Source: Bacteroidota bacterium (GTDB lineage Bacteria > Bacteroidota > Bacteroidia > B-17B0 > Aurantibacillaceae). From it: a DNA stretch of 64,000 bases. The stretch's first letter is position 1. Each line of letters begins with the position of its first letter. Shown here piece after piece: positions 18,967 to 27,807 of this stretch. Position numbers and translations under genes: made by a program. The notes under the pieces are model-generated. The model ran no database searches and was not told the DNA's origin. It was given only the letters and a program-made list of their open reading frames with translations. The stretch is taken from the NCBI GenBank assembly GCA_025362395.1, contig JANYGK010000064.1, positions 1 to 64,000 of the forward strand, read 5' to 3'.

Positions 18967-19009
18967 AAATAACAAAAGTCTTTCTACAATAGAAAGCCTT
19001 TTGTTATTT
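18967..19009. terminator. bidirectional terminator between gldM and mrp
   Basis: A long inverted repeat (arms AAATAACAAAAGnCTTTCT and its complement, with one mismatch) with A-rich and T-rich flanks on both sides, placed between convergent genes. Confidence 0.85.
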
Positions 19010-19020
19010 AAAAAATCATA

Positions 19021-20115
19021 TTAAGCTTTTTCTAATTCTTTACCGGCTTTATTTGCATTTAGTATAGCCACCTGTTGCGCTACGTTTTGTGCCATTTCCC
19101 TGAACGATAAGGCTTGCGGTGTAGTTTCCTGTAAAATTGCGGGGCGGCCTATATCGCCTGCTTCTCGGATACTTTGTACTAAAGGAATTTCTCCCAATAA
19201 AGGTAATCGCATTTCTGCCGCTAAATTTTTAGCCCCGTCTTTCCCGAAAATATAATACCTGTTTTCCGGTAATTCTTCCGGTGTAAACCACGACATGTTT
19301 TCTACGATCCCAATAATAGGAACGTTAATGGTCGGTAAATTAAATAAGGCAATTCCTTTACGCGCATCCGCTAAAGCAACTGCCTGGGGCGTACACACAA
19401 TCACGGCACCCGTTAATGGAATTTGACTGCACAACGAAATTTGTATGTCACCGGTACCGGGAGGAAGATCAACGATTAAATAATCGAGCTCGCCCCAATT
19501 GGTATCCATAAATAATTGCGTTAATGCTTTAGAGGCCATAGGTCCGCGAAGCGCTATTACCTGGTCGGGGCCTGCTAAGAAACCAACAGAGTTTAATTTA
19601 ACGCCGTAACTTTCAACAGGGCCCATTTTTGGTTTGCCCTCGTATTCCGATTTTCCGGGCATTTCATTTTGCACATCAAACATAATAGGTTGCGACGGCC
19701 CATAAATATCGGCATCTACTAAGCCAACTTTAGCGCCTTGTTGCACTAAGGCAATAGCAAGGTTAGAAGCAATAGTAGATTTCCCTACACCGCCTTTACC
19801 GGAAGCAACTGCTATAATATTTTTTACTTTCGACAAGGTGGTATTGTCTGTAGAACGCGTAGATGTAACGGTTGCCGTCATGTTCACATTTACGATGGCT
19901 TCTTTATCCACATAATGTTTAATGGCATTGATACAGGCATTATGGATCATGTCTTTCATAGGGCATGCCGGTGTAGTAAGTACTACCGTAAACGCAACAT
20001 TTTTTCCGTCTACCTTCACATCCTTTATCATGCCAAGGGTTACCAGGTCTTTTTTAAGATCCGGATCATCCACATATTTAAGCGCGTCTATAACACGTTC
20101 AACTGTTATTTCCAT
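19021..20115 (-). CDS. mrp: Mrp/ApbC-type Fe-S carrier ATPase
   Basis: P-loop ATPase that carries and transfers iron-sulfur clusters. The 364-residue protein has an N-terminal MIP18/DUF59 domain (about 1-90, with TTPACPMKDMI) and a deviant Walker A GKGGVGKST at 106-114. The Walker B region is DYLIVDLPPGTGDIQ. The C-terminal CxxC of many Mrp proteins is missing; the region reads ENMSWFTPEELPENRYYIFG. The cysteine in the DUF59 domain remains. It is 50 bases downstream of gatA on the same strand, possibly cotranscribed. Confidence 0.92.
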   Translation of the reverse strand: MEITVERVIDALKYVDDPDLKKDLVTLGMIKDVKVDGKNVAFTVVLTTPACPMKDMIHNACINAIKHYVDKEAIVNVNMTATVTSTRSTDNTTLSKVKNIIAVASGKGGVGKSTIASNLAIALVQQGAKVGLVDADIYGPSQPIMFDVQNEMPGKSEYEGKPKMGPVESYGVKLNSVGFLAGPDQVIALRGPMASKALTQLFMDTNWGELDYLIVDLPPGTGDIQISLCSQIPLTGAVIVCTPQAVALADARKGIALFNLPTINVPIIGIVENMSWFTPEELPENRYYIFGKDGAKNLAAEMRLPLLGEIPLVQSIREAGDIGRPAILQETTPQALSFREMAQNVAQQVAILNANKAGKELEKA

Positions 20116-20165
20116 AATTTTTATTTTTGTAACCGGTGATGCCGGTAGTATTAATAACCTTGATA

Positions 20166-21578
20166 TTAAATTTGTTTAGCGATATTTAAAAGGTCGACTT
20201 CTTCAAAATCTCTTCCCATAATCTGCAAGCCAATTGGTAAACCGTTACTGTGCAAACCGTTAGGGACTGATATGGCAGGGCAACCTACAATATTTGCCTG
20301 TACGGTAAATATATCTTCTAAATACATTTTTATAGGGTCGGCGCTGTTCTTACCAAATTCGAAAGCTGTGCCGGGTGTAGAAGGTGTTACAATAAAATCA
20401 TATTGTGATAAAATGTCGCGTGTTTTTTTGCGGATCTTATTTCTTACTTTTTGTGCCTTACCATAATACGCATCATAGTAACCGGCGCTTAATACAAAGG
20501 TACCGAGCATGATGCGGCGTTTTACTTCTTTACCGAACCCTTCACTGCGTGTTTTTTTGTAAGTGCTTTCAAGGTCAGTGGCATTAGGGCTTCTGTAACC
20601 AAAATGTACACCGTCATACCGCGATAAATTTGAAGAAGCCTCCGCGGTAGTTAATACATAATAGGTTGGCACTAAAAAATCGAGGTAAGGAAAATCAACA
20701 CCCGTAACCGCGTGGCCGTTTTTTGTAAGTTTATCTAACGCTTCCAACGTTTTGGCTTTAACCTCAGGGTCTAAACCGTTAGCTTCAACACATTCTTTTA
20801 AGTAAGCTATTTTATACAATTTTTTTTCGGGTAAGGTATCCACATATTTTCCCACTTCTTTACGGGAAGCCGTCGTATCATACTCGTCAGCGCCTGCCAT
20901 TATCTCTAATAATAAAGCGGCATCGTCTACTGTTTTTGTAATAGGCCCTATTTGATCGAATGAAGAAGCATACGCAATTAACCCCCAACGTGAAATTCTT
21001 CCGTAGGTTGGCTTTAAGCCTACGGTTCCCGTAAAGGATGCCGGCTGACGAATAGAACCGCCTGTATCTGACCCTAAGGCAACATGGCATAAATTAGCAG
21101 CTACAGCAACAGCAGATCCTCCGGAGGAACCACCCGGAACTGTGTTTTCGTTTAAAGGATTTAATACTTTACCGTAAGCTGAATTTTCGTTACTGCTGCC
21201 CATTGCAAATTCATCGCAATTTAAGCGACCGATAATGATCGCGTCTTCCGCTAACAAACGCTCTACAACGGTTGAAGAATAAAGGGATTCAAAGCCTTCC
21301 AGTATTTTTGAAGAAGCGGAAACCTTATGTCCCTTGTAACAAATGTTATCTTTTAAGCCAATAATAACACCTGCTAATTTGCCTGCTGTTTTAGATCCAA
21401 TTTTTTCATCAACCAGCTTAGCTTGTGTCATAGCAGATTCGTTAAACACTTCTAAAAAAGCGTTTAAATGTTTCTTAGTTTCAATGGCTGTAATAGCTTC
21501 TTCCACCAGTTGCCGGCAGGAAACGTTTTTCGTAAGCAGATCAGCCTGCAGCTGATGTATGGTTGTAAATGTGTACAC
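20166..21578 (-). CDS. gatA: Asp/Glu-tRNA amidotransferase subunit A
   Basis: Glutaminase subunit of GatCAB, which makes Gln-tRNA-Gln or Asn-tRNA-Asn by amidating mischarged tRNA. The 470-residue amidase-signature protein shows the triad Lys76 (GLKDNIC), Ser151 (GGSSGGSA) and Ser175 (GSDTGGSIRQPAS). Spacing agrees with known GatA. gatB and gatC are not in the window. The gene follows tatA after a terminator-like hairpin and precedes mrp. Confidence 0.95.
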   Translation of the reverse strand: MYTFTTIHQLQADLLTKNVSCRQLVEEAITAIETKKHLNAFLEVFNESAMTQAKLVDEKIGSKTAGKLAGVIIGLKDNICYKGHKVSASSKILEGFESLYSSTVVERLLAEDAIIIGRLNCDEFAMGSSNENSAYGKVLNPLNENTVPGGSSGGSAVAVAANLCHVALGSDTGGSIRQPASFTGTVGLKPTYGRISRWGLIAYASSFDQIGPITKTVDDAALLLEIMAGADEYDTTASRKEVGKYVDTLPEKKLYKIAYLKECVEANGLDPEVKAKTLEALDKLTKNGHAVTGVDFPYLDFLVPTYYVLTTAEASSNLSRYDGVHFGYRSPNATDLESTYKKTRSEGFGKEVKRRIMLGTFVLSAGYYDAYYGKAQKVRNKIRKKTRDILSQYDFIVTPSTPGTAFEFGKNSADPIKMYLEDIFTVQANIVGCPAISVPNGLHSNGLPIGLQIMGRDFEEVDLLNIAKQI

Positions 21579-21599
21579 AGAATTAATGTATTAAATAAT

Positions 21600-21628
21600 A
21601 AAAGCGTCAATCGAAAGAAAGACGCTTT
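21600..21628 (-). terminator. terminator after tatA
   Basis: Hairpin with arms AAAGCGTC and GACGCTTT, 22 bases after the tatA stop, followed by TTTTATTATT on the minus strand. It may reduce readthrough into gatA. Confidence 0.65.
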
Positions 21629-21649
21629 AAATTCAGTAAAAAAAATAAA

Positions 21650-21841
21650 TTATTTATTTTCTCCTTCGGTCGTATTTTCTCCCTTAGAAGCTTCTTTAAA
21701 GTCTTTAACGCCACGTCCCAGTCCTTTCATTAATTCAGGAATTTTTTTACCTCCGAATAATAACAGGACGATAACTAAAATAATAATAATTTCAGGAGCT
21801 CCCAGTCCGCCTAATATACCTAAGATTAATGCTTGTGTCAT
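21650..21841 (-). CDS. tatA: Sec-independent translocase TatA/TatE
   Basis: 63-residue pore-forming subunit of twin-arginine translocation. A short N-terminal membrane helix (about 15-32, [18 protein letters not shown]) is followed by the hinge FGGKKIPEL and an amphipathic helix [14 protein letters not shown], then a charged tail. This is the usual TatA plan. tatC is not in the window. A divergent methylmalonyl-CoA epimerase gene starts about 90 bases away. Confidence 0.93.
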   Translation of the reverse strand: MTQALILGILGGLGAPEIIIILVIVLLLFGGKKIPELMKGLGRGVKDFKEASKGENTTEGENK

Positions 21842-21906
21842 GATTGTAAATTTAGGCTACAAATATACGGTATTATTAGTTTTTAACCAAATTCGGTAAA
21901 ATGCGC

Positions 21907-21914
21907 TATTTTTG
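21907..21914 (+). promoter_or_regulatory. minus-7 box TATTTTTG for the epimerase gene
   Basis: Exact TAnnTTTG match 18 bases before the ATG at 21932, giving a very short leader. Confidence 0.5.
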
Positions 21915-21931
21915 AATAAAAAACCGTGAAA

Positions 21932-22348
21932 ATGATTAAAAAAATTGAACATATAGGCATAGCCGTTAAAAATTTAAACCATTCGAACGACCTGTTTAAG
22001 AAGCTGTTTGGTAAGGAGCATTATAAAGTGGAACCTGTGGAAAGCGAAGGCGTCAGTACTTCTTTTTTTATGTTAGGAGAAACCAAAATCGAATTGCTGG
22101 AAGCTACAAACGAGAGTAGCGCTATTGCTAAATTTATTGAAAAAAAGGGAGAAGGGATTCATCATATTGCTTATGAGGTAGACGATATTTATAAAGAGAT
22201 GGAACGCTTAAGGTCGGAAGGATTTGAGATCTTAAATAAAGAGCCGAAAAACGGGGCAGATAATAAACTGATCTTTTTTTTACATCCTAAAACAACCAAC
22301 GGTGTTTTGGTAGAGCTTTGCCAGGAGCGTAATGAAGAGGTTTTATAG
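21932..22348 (+). CDS. mce: methylmalonyl-CoA epimerase
   Basis: Interconverts (R)- and (S)-methylmalonyl-CoA in propionate metabolism. The 138-residue VOC-fold protein starts MIKKIEHIGIAVKNL, with the metal His7. It has GIHHIAYEVDD in the second module and the metal Glu in VLVELCQ at the end. A GTG six bases upstream (21926) is an alternative start; the ATG fits the family better. The mutase genes are not in the window. Confidence 0.93.
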   Translation: MIKKIEHIGIAVKNLNHSNDLFKKLFGKEHYKVEPVESEGVSTSFFMLGETKIELLEATNESSAIAKFIEKKGEGIHHIAYEVDDIYKEMERLRSEGFEILNKEPKNGADNKLIFFLHPKTTNGVLVELCQERNEEVL

Positions 22349-22473
22349 TATTATTAAACCACATAAGTATATAGGAAACATAGATGTAAGAGTATATCGT
22401 AAAATTACTTTTACATACAAGGTACATTTAATGTTTTGTTTACTTAATAATTGTCTATGCGGAAAAATTACGC

Positions 22474-23394
22474 CTAATGCTTATGTGCCCGAAAGTCGCA
22501 GGCTTTACGTTCCGTAGATAAATACTCTGCTTCGTTTTCTAGAAAGTTATGGCAATATTTATTTCCTTTTGAGCCTCCCTGGATCACAAAATAATTGAGT
22601 GTAAATAATTCATAGTTCAGGTCACCGTAAATCCATGGACTTAATTTCGCATACCATGTTGCTTTCTCCTTCCATTTTGCAGTAAGCGGTTTAAAAAAAT
22701 AATTAATGCCGGCAAATTCCCGGAACTGAAAGGTGTGAACCATTTCGTGTGCATAGGTATCAAAGAATAAGCTGTTACCGCGTAACGTATCATCCATCAA
22801 TATTCCATTGGTAACAGTTGATGCCACTAAGGTTGGAGCATATTTAATTTCTTTTGTCCTGAAAACGGGTGTCCCTGAAGCCAAACTTGTTTTGACATCA
22901 AATTTACCCTGAGTAGCCAACAAAACGGTAGCTGCAAAAGTGGATGCCATTACTCTCGGTTTAAATTTACGTTTCTTTGCGTCTAACTCTAACCTTAAAA
23001 ACCCAATATCGTAATGCCATACTTCCCAAAAATTCCGGTTGGCGGAAGCGTTCTCCACAATGGAATTTCCGGCATCAAAAACAAACCTTGAAAGGTAGCT
23101 GTATTCTAATTGCTGCCTTATCGAAATTAATGAATTAATGCGCTTGCCGCTATACATGAGCATGCCACCACCTGCTCCAACCACAAAGCCTTTGACGAAT
23201 GCCTTATACCATTTTTGACCTTTGTGTTTATTGATGATAGAACCAACGCCCCCGGAAACGGCGCCAATTAACCCATTGTATAACATAGATTGTACTTTAT
23301 AGTCTTGTGCTAATACAGCCTGTTTAGTAAAACAGGAGAACACTATAATGAATATTATTTTTTTAAAAAAAGACGAGGCCTGTAAAAATTGCAT
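22474..23394 (-). CDS. exported protein with HEXXH zinc-protease-like motif
   Basis: 306 residues from the ATG at 23394 (a GTG at 23400 would add two). The signal peptide ends near KQAVLAQ. A glycine-rich hydrophobic pair (about 40-80) could be membrane-associated. The striking feature is TYAHEMVHTFQF, an HEXXH motif at residues 216-220, with LENEAEYLS about 70 residues later that could give the third zinc ligand. This is the gluzincin arrangement. I do not recognise the family, and activity is inferred only from the motif. It stands alone between mce and a transporter gene. Confidence 0.65.
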   Translation of the reverse strand: MQFLQASSFFKKIIFIIVFSCFTKQAVLAQDYKVQSMLYNGLIGAVSGGVGSIINKHKGQKWYKAFVKGFVVGAGGGMLMYSGKRINSLISIRQQLEYSYLSRFVFDAGNSIVENASANRNFWEVWHYDIGFLRLELDAKKRKFKPRVMASTFAATVLLATQGKFDVKTSLASGTPVFRTKEIKYAPTLVASTVTNGILMDDTLRGNSLFFDTYAHEMVHTFQFREFAGINYFFKPLTAKWKEKATWYAKLSPWIYGDLNYELFTLNYFVIQGGSKGNKYCHNFLENEAEYLSTERKACDFRAHKH

Positions 23395-23479
23395 AACCAC
23401 TATTTGCTATGAACAATCAAATTATAAGCCGGTAAATATTAATTAAAGGTGTACTATAAAAGTATAGCGTTAAGCCTGA

Positions 23480-23557
23480 TACGTCTCTCATACGTTGGTA
23501 TTAGGAGTTGGCATTCGTCCTTGACTTTTTTGTTTCTTTTTTCGTCAAGGAAAAAAG
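23480..23557 (-). repeat. dispersed repeat, short inverted copy (C)
   Basis: On the minus strand it contains AAAAAAGAAACAAAAAAGTC, then AAGGACGAATGCCAAC and ACCAACGTATGAGAGACGTA. The same blocks occur in the same order at 25018-25160, but there with about 70 extra bases between them. The transporter gene lies between the two copies, which are in opposite orientation. Confidence 0.65.
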
Positions 23558-23618
23558 AATTAGTAATATGTAAATTGAAAAACCCGTTTCAATTTCAAAT
23601 TAGTATTCTAAAACAAAA

Positions 23619-24923
23619 TCATGTTATTAAAGATGTTTTTCGAGTGTCTTTCATAAAAAGATAAACGATCAAAGAAACAAAAATACAACAGGTCACATAC
23701 ACGTAAAAGTACGGTTCGTGCCCGGCATTCTTAAACCATAAGGCCACGTATTCTGCCGTACCGCCAAAAATGGCAACGGTAATAGAGTACGGGAAACCAA
23801 CGCCTAAGGCACGGATCTCTGTAGGAAACAATTCCGCTTTTACAACAGCGTTAATGGAGGTGTAGCCGCTTACAATAATAAGTGCTGCCATAATAAGCCC
23901 GAATGCTGCAAACGGACTTGTAGTATGACTTAACGCATACAGTAAAGGAATAGTGGCTATAGTGCCGCATACGCCAAAGCCTATTAATAAGGGGCGCCGG
24001 CCAATCTTATCGGAAAGTAAACCAAACAAAGGCTGTAACAATGCAAAAATAAGTAAAGTGGAACAGGTAACGGCCGTTGAAACCTGCTTGGAAAGATGAA
24101 CTGTGTTTACTAAAAACTTTTGCATGTAAGTACTAAAAGTATAAAACGCAATGGTTCCGCCCAGTGTTAAACCAACCACAATAGCAATAGCCTTCGGGTG
24201 TTTTAAAAGTTCTTTAAGTGTTCCGTTTTTATCGGTATTGTGGCTTGAAGCCTGTTCTTTAAAGGCGGTTGATTCGTCCATTTGACTTCTTAAATAAAGC
24301 GCTGTCAATGATAAACCGGCACCGATGATAAACGGTACACGCCAACCCCAACTATGCATTTGCCCTTCAGTTAATAATAAGGTTTGCATGATTAACTGAA
24401 TACTTAAAGCAATTAATTGTCCGCCGATTAACGTTACGTATTGGAAGCTTGAATAAAATCCTCTTCTGTTTTCGGCAGCCATTTCGCTGAGGTAAGTAGC
24501 GGAGGTTCCGTATTCGCCGCCAACACTTAAGCCTTGTAACAAACGTGCCGCTAATAACAGAATAGGGGCAAGCACCCCGATGTTTTGATAGGAAGGCGTT
24601 ACGGCAATCAGTAAAGAACCGAAGGACATTAATAAAACTGACAACGTCATGGAATATTTTCTGCCTTTTTTATCCGCTAATATCCCGAAGACCCAACCGC
24701 CTACAGGACGCATTAAAAAGCCAACCGCAAAAATACCGGCGGTGTTTAAGAGCTGCGCGGTTGCATTACTTTGCGGAAAAAACACCGGCGCAAAATATAA
24801 AGAGAAAGCCGAGTAGGCATACCAGTCGTACCACTCCACCAAGTTGCCGACAGAACCGCTGACGATGGCACGTAAGCGGGCAGCTTGTGTTAATTCCCGG
24901 GTGGTTATTTTATCGTTCATCAT
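23619..24923 (-). CDS. MFS transporter, metabolite:H+ symporter (MHS) family
   Basis: A 434-residue, 12-helix inner-membrane permease. The start GSVGNLVEWYDWYAYSAFSLYF and the motif GWVFGILADKKGRKYSMTLS mark the MHS family (ProP/KgtP-like), which takes up dicarboxylates, betaine or proline with protons. A second half motif is GLLSDKIGRRPLLIG. It could be an alpha-ketoglutarate or osmolyte permease; the substrate is not decidable. It is flanked on both sides by inverted dispersed repeats, hinting at mobility or recombination of this segment. Confidence 0.88.
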   Translation of the reverse strand: MMNDKITTRELTQAARLRAIVSGSVGNLVEWYDWYAYSAFSLYFAPVFFPQSNATAQLLNTAGIFAVGFLMRPVGGWVFGILADKKGRKYSMTLSVLLMSFGSLLIAVTPSYQNIGVLAPILLLAARLLQGLSVGGEYGTSATYLSEMAAENRRGFYSSFQYVTLIGGQLIALSIQLIMQTLLLTEGQMHSWGWRVPFIIGAGLSLTALYLRSQMDESTAFKEQASSHNTDKNGTLKELLKHPKAIAIVVGLTLGGTIAFYTFSTYMQKFLVNTVHLSKQVSTAVTCSTLLIFALLQPLFGLLSDKIGRRPLLIGFGVCGTIATIPLLYALSHTTSPFAAFGLIMAALIIVSGYTSINAVVKAELFPTEIRALGVGFPYSITVAIFGGTAEYVALWFKNAGHEPYFYVYVTCCIFVSLIVYLFMKDTRKTSLIT

Positions 24924-25017
24924 TTAGTGAGAACAATTTAGTGAATTTATAGCAATTACATTAAACATATATATATATATATATGGAAAAAAATGGTAAG
25001 TAGTTTAGATTTATATT

Positions 25018-25160
25018 TTTCTTTTTGCTTGAACAAAAAGAAATAAAAATTCAAGGACGAACGCCAACAGCAAGTGACCCCGCGCTTGCTTCCGCAGACT
25101 TGCAGTTCGCTCCGTTCGTCCAAAACCAACCGCACAATTACTAACGTATGAAAGACGTAA
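25018..25160 (+). repeat. dispersed repeat, long copy (A)
   Basis: Contains TTGAACAAAAAGAAATAAAA, AAGGACGAACGCCAAC, CTTGCAGTTCGCTCCGTTCG and CGCACAATTACTAACGTATG. Shares its frame with the copy at 25384-25521 and its ends with the inverted copy at 23480-23557. Confidence 0.65.
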
Positions 25161-25322
25161 ATGGAGGTTTAATTTTACTATGAGTTATTAAAGTTCACTC
25201 TATTGTGTTATTCTGAGCAGAGTCGAAAAGCAAAAAGAAACAGCGAATGCAGAATGAGGGATCACTTTGCGTTTGTTGTTATAGTCTGTCATTGCTTATA
25301 AATGCGCCTCGTCATTGTGTCT

Positions 25323-25351
25323 CGTCATTGCGAACGGAGTGAAGCAATCTC
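25323..25351 (+). repeat. REP-like element (GTCATTGCGA type)
   Basis: CGTCATTGCGAACGGAGTGA followed by AGCAATCTC; the ATTGC and GCAAT words make a small hairpin. Similar elements are widespread intergenic repeats in many bacteria. A partial second copy, CGTCATTGTG, lies just before it. Confidence 0.6.
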
Positions 25352-25383
25352 ACTCATAGTTATTCTTTTTTATCTTGTTTCTA

Positions 25384-25521
25384 TCTTTTTGCTCGAACAA
25401 AAAGAAACAAAAATTCAATCTAATTCTCCAACTTCAAGCGGCGGCGCTATTTCAGCCCCTGCTTGCAGTTCACACCGAATTGGAAAAACAGCCGCACTAT
25501 TACCAACGTATAAGAAATGTA
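25384..25521 (+). repeat. dispersed repeat, long copy (B)
   Basis: Aligns with 25018-25160: TCGAACAAAAAGAAACAAAA, CTTGCAGTTCACACCG and CCGCACTATTACCAACGTAT occur in the same order and spacing, with the middle diverged. Confidence 0.6.
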
Positions 25522-25621
25522 ACCGGCTTCATTAAGCTAATATTTTTGCCGTCTTAACAAAGAGGAATCTTACCGGTAGTTAAGGAATTTAATTTTACGT
25601 TTTGTAAAAAGCCAAATAAAT

Positions 25622-26233
25622 TTACCGGATTGTATCGTTAGGTAACATGTCAAAATTCTTAACGCCGTTTACCACTTCTATTTTTAATATTTTTAAATTG
25701 TCGTCAGAATAATAATAAACCTGTTTACTTTTCGGTGAGGTCATTTTTAACGCGTGTTTTCCTGTCTGCGTTAATACGCCTAGTTTTCCATAGCTTTCAG
25801 TGTACACTTCATCTCCCGCAACCGGGATCTCAAAATATAATTTTCCGGCCGACCATTTAATAGGCTTGGTTAAGGTGGTGTCTTTATAAGTGTATTTGTA
25901 TGTGTTACAGTCTATATCATAATGATTTTTTTTCCAAACGGTTCTTGAAATATACGGCGTGCCGTTAAGCGTGCTGGTTACGGTTGCTTTTAAAAGCACC
26001 CCGTCGTTATATAATGACTCTGTTTTAATATCGGCTTTTAATGACATAATAAACGAAAAATTAACGGTGCTGCGTGTCACGTAATAGTCAAAGCTTTTGT
26101 TTTTAAGATGATAGGCTTCAAGCATGCCAATTTTTATGCCTGCCACTTTTAACGTAAAGGAGCGGTTTTGCGCGCTAACAGGGCGTAAAGCAAAAATGGT
26201 TAAATATAAAATTATAATTATTCTTTGGGGCAT
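25622..26233 (-). CDS. exported protein, DUF6134/DUF3108-like, paralogue 1
   Basis: 203 residues with a signal peptide (cleavage near RPVSAQ) and a beta-rich body. It is clearly paralogous to the gene at 27091-27684: both contain KPIxWSAGKLYFEIPxAGxE and VYTESYGKLG, and both end VxNxxKNFDMxP. The fold pattern (long antiparallel strands, a conserved LYFEIP followed by YxESYGKLG) resembles periplasmic DUF6134/DUF3108-type proteins of Bacteroidota; the assignment is from memory of the pattern. It may bind lipid or a cell-surface component. Function unknown. Confidence 0.7.
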   Translation of the reverse strand: MPQRIIIILYLTIFALRPVSAQNRSFTLKVAGIKIGMLEAYHLKNKSFDYYVTRSTVNFSFIMSLKADIKTESLYNDGVLLKATVTSTLNGTPYISRTVWKKNHYDIDCNTYKYTYKDTTLTKPIKWSAGKLYFEIPVAGDEVYTESYGKLGVLTQTGKHALKMTSPKSKQVYYYSDDNLKILKIEVVNGVKNFDMLPNDTIR

Positions 26234-26317
26234 TATGTGCAGTAAATAAATATGAATTTAATACTATTTATTTAGATACGAACACGGGGGAAAGATAGAT
26301 TAATTTAAGTTGGATTG

Positions 26318-26983
26318 TTATTTAATAATTTTCCAACGTTTTAAGCTCCATGCTTCGATATTATTAGTTCCGAGAACCGTTTCTGTTTTTATTAAACCCA
26401 TATTTTGTGTGAAATATAAATAGGTGTCATTTGTAAATTCTTTATTCCGCTGATCCGCTGCCGTAATCTTCACTTTATCGACAGTATTAAAAGTATTAGC
26501 GTTGATGGTAACAGACGGTAACTTCGAGTCTATTTTCATCCCATAAAAACCTGCGCCAACGTTACTGTTTACCATAAATATCGGTTCCCCTTCTTCGGCA
26601 TATTCCCCGCCGCCATTTTTAAAGATAGCGTTACTTGTCAGGTAATTGTTATAAATAGAATTTGTCAAAAAACTTTTTAAGTTTAGTTTATAATATTCAT
26701 AGTGATTATTGTTTTGCGGCCCGCCGTGAGGGTTGGGAAACCCATTGTAAAAACCACTTTCAGAACTCATTGCCGCTACACTGTCAAGCATACCGGTAGA
26801 ATCGTTTTCATACACCCAATAACTTCCCGGTTTAAATAAATACGGTTTTATGTCATCAGATAAATAATGATAGTCGGGAGTTTCTGTTTTGATAGGTACA
26901 GGTTTAGAAGTATTTTTTTTACAGGAGTTAAACAAGAGAAAAAAAAGAAAAGTAATTGCAACTATTAAAGGTATTTTTTTCAT
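26318..26983 (-). CDS. hypothetical lipoprotein, 221 aa
   Basis: Signal peptide MKKIPLIVAITFLFFLLFNS followed by the lipobox cysteine, then a Lys/Thr/Pro-rich spacer. The body starts near YLFKPGSYWVYENDSTGMLD, a layout seen in many Bacteroidota lipoproteins that sense or bind a substrate. The end is FTQNMGLIKTETV followed by WSLKRWKI. It lies between two paralogous exported proteins on the same strand, so the three may be functionally linked. Not otherwise recognised. Confidence 0.75.
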   Translation of the reverse strand: MKKIPLIVAITFLFFLLFNSCKKNTSKPVPIKTETPDYHYLSDDIKPYLFKPGSYWVYENDSTGMLDSVAAMSSESGFYNGFPNPHGGPQNNNHYEYYKLNLKSFLTNSIYNNYLTSNAIFKNGGGEYAEEGEPIFMVNSNVGAGFYGMKIDSKLPSVTINANTFNTVDKVKITAADQRNKEFTNDTYLYFTQNMGLIKTETVLGTNNIEAWSLKRWKIIK

Positions 26984-27090
26984 TTTGCCGAATTTTTTTC
27001 GTTTTTATTTATCACAAATTGGAATCGGGTAAATATATCTAAAGATAATTAGAATGATCATAAATACAAGACTAATGTGTTTTGGAATAA

Positions 27091-27684
27091 TCATTTATCC
27101 GGGATCATATCAAAGTTTTTGATGTTGTTGATCACTTCTATTTTCAAAAGTTCATTATAAGTGCTATTATAGTGGTAGATCTGCTTGCTCTCAGGGGTTG
27201 TCATCTTTAAACCGTTTTTTTTGACCTCATCCAAGGTTCCGAGTTTGCCATAGCTTTCGGTGTATACTTCAACACCCGCTGCCGGAATTTCAAAGTATAA
27301 TTTTCCGGCGCTCCATCTTATAGGCTTAGTAAGTGTTGTATCCGAATAAGTATAGTTTCGCGCGTGGCAATCTATAATGTATCGGTCTTTTACCCAAAGT
27401 GTTTTAGAACTATATGGTTTACCGTTTATAATACTGTTTACGGTTGCTTTAATCAAAATACCGTTCTGATAGATGGATTCTGTTTTTACATCTACTTTTA
27501 AGGTTATAAACTCAATGGTGCTATGGCTTGCATAAATATCTATTTTATTTTTTGCCACATGGCAGGCTTCCAGTTTGCCCACCTTTACACCTAATGTTTT
27601 AAGCGTAAATGTTTTTGTTTGCGCAAATCCTTTACTATAAAATAGTATCAAAACCGATAAGTATACAGCCCTATAAAACGTCAT
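27091..27684 (-). CDS. exported protein, DUF6134/DUF3108-like, paralogue 2
   Basis: 197 residues with a signal peptide (cleavage near SKGFAQ). It matches the protein at 25622-26233 along its length; shared blocks are KPIRWSAGKLYFEIP, EVYTESYGKLG and KNFDMIP. The two copies are separated by a lipoprotein gene, so the duplication was either followed by insertion or involved a larger unit of which one copy was lost. Function unknown. Confidence 0.7.
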   Translation of the reverse strand: MTFYRAVYLSVLILFYSKGFAQTKTFTLKTLGVKVGKLEACHVAKNKIDIYASHSTIEFITLKVDVKTESIYQNGILIKATVNSIINGKPYSSKTLWVKDRYIIDCHARNYTYSDTTLTKPIRWSAGKLYFEIPAAGVEVYTESYGKLGTLDEVKKNGLKMTTPESKQIYHYNSTYNELLKIEVINNIKNFDMIPDK

Positions 27685-27758
27685 TCTAAAATCAGGTTTA
27701 GCAATATAATATTATAACGTAATATGATGCCGGATTATTATGGGTATTACTGTAATAA

Positions 27759-27789
27759 AAAAGGAGGACCTTATGATCCCCCCTTCTTT
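27759..27789 (-). terminator. terminator after the FN3-like gene
   Basis: On the minus strand, a hairpin formed by AAAGAAGGGGGGATC and a GGTCCTCCTTT arm, with TTTTTTATT after it, 19 bases after the stop codon. Confidence 0.65.
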
Positions 27790-27807
27790 AAAACACCGGC
27801 TGCCTCT

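Larger units (their letters stand above)
24924..25621. other. 698-base gene-free region rich in dispersed repeats
   Basis: Holds an (AT)9 tract near 24967-24984, the long repeat copies at 25018-25160 and 25384-25521, a word related to TTCTGAGCAGAGTCGAAAAG near 25211, and a GTCATTGCGA-type element at 25323-25351. No convincing gene is seen. Confidence 0.6.

Noticed and set aside
22332-22517. 61-codon plus-strand frame after mce
   Set aside because: Covers the mce stop codon region and a dispersed repeat, and overlaps the HEXXH gene end; composition is not gene-like.
24967-24984. (AT)9 tract as a regulatory element
   Set aside because: A simple tract in AT-rich DNA upstream of the transporter; no motif beyond it.
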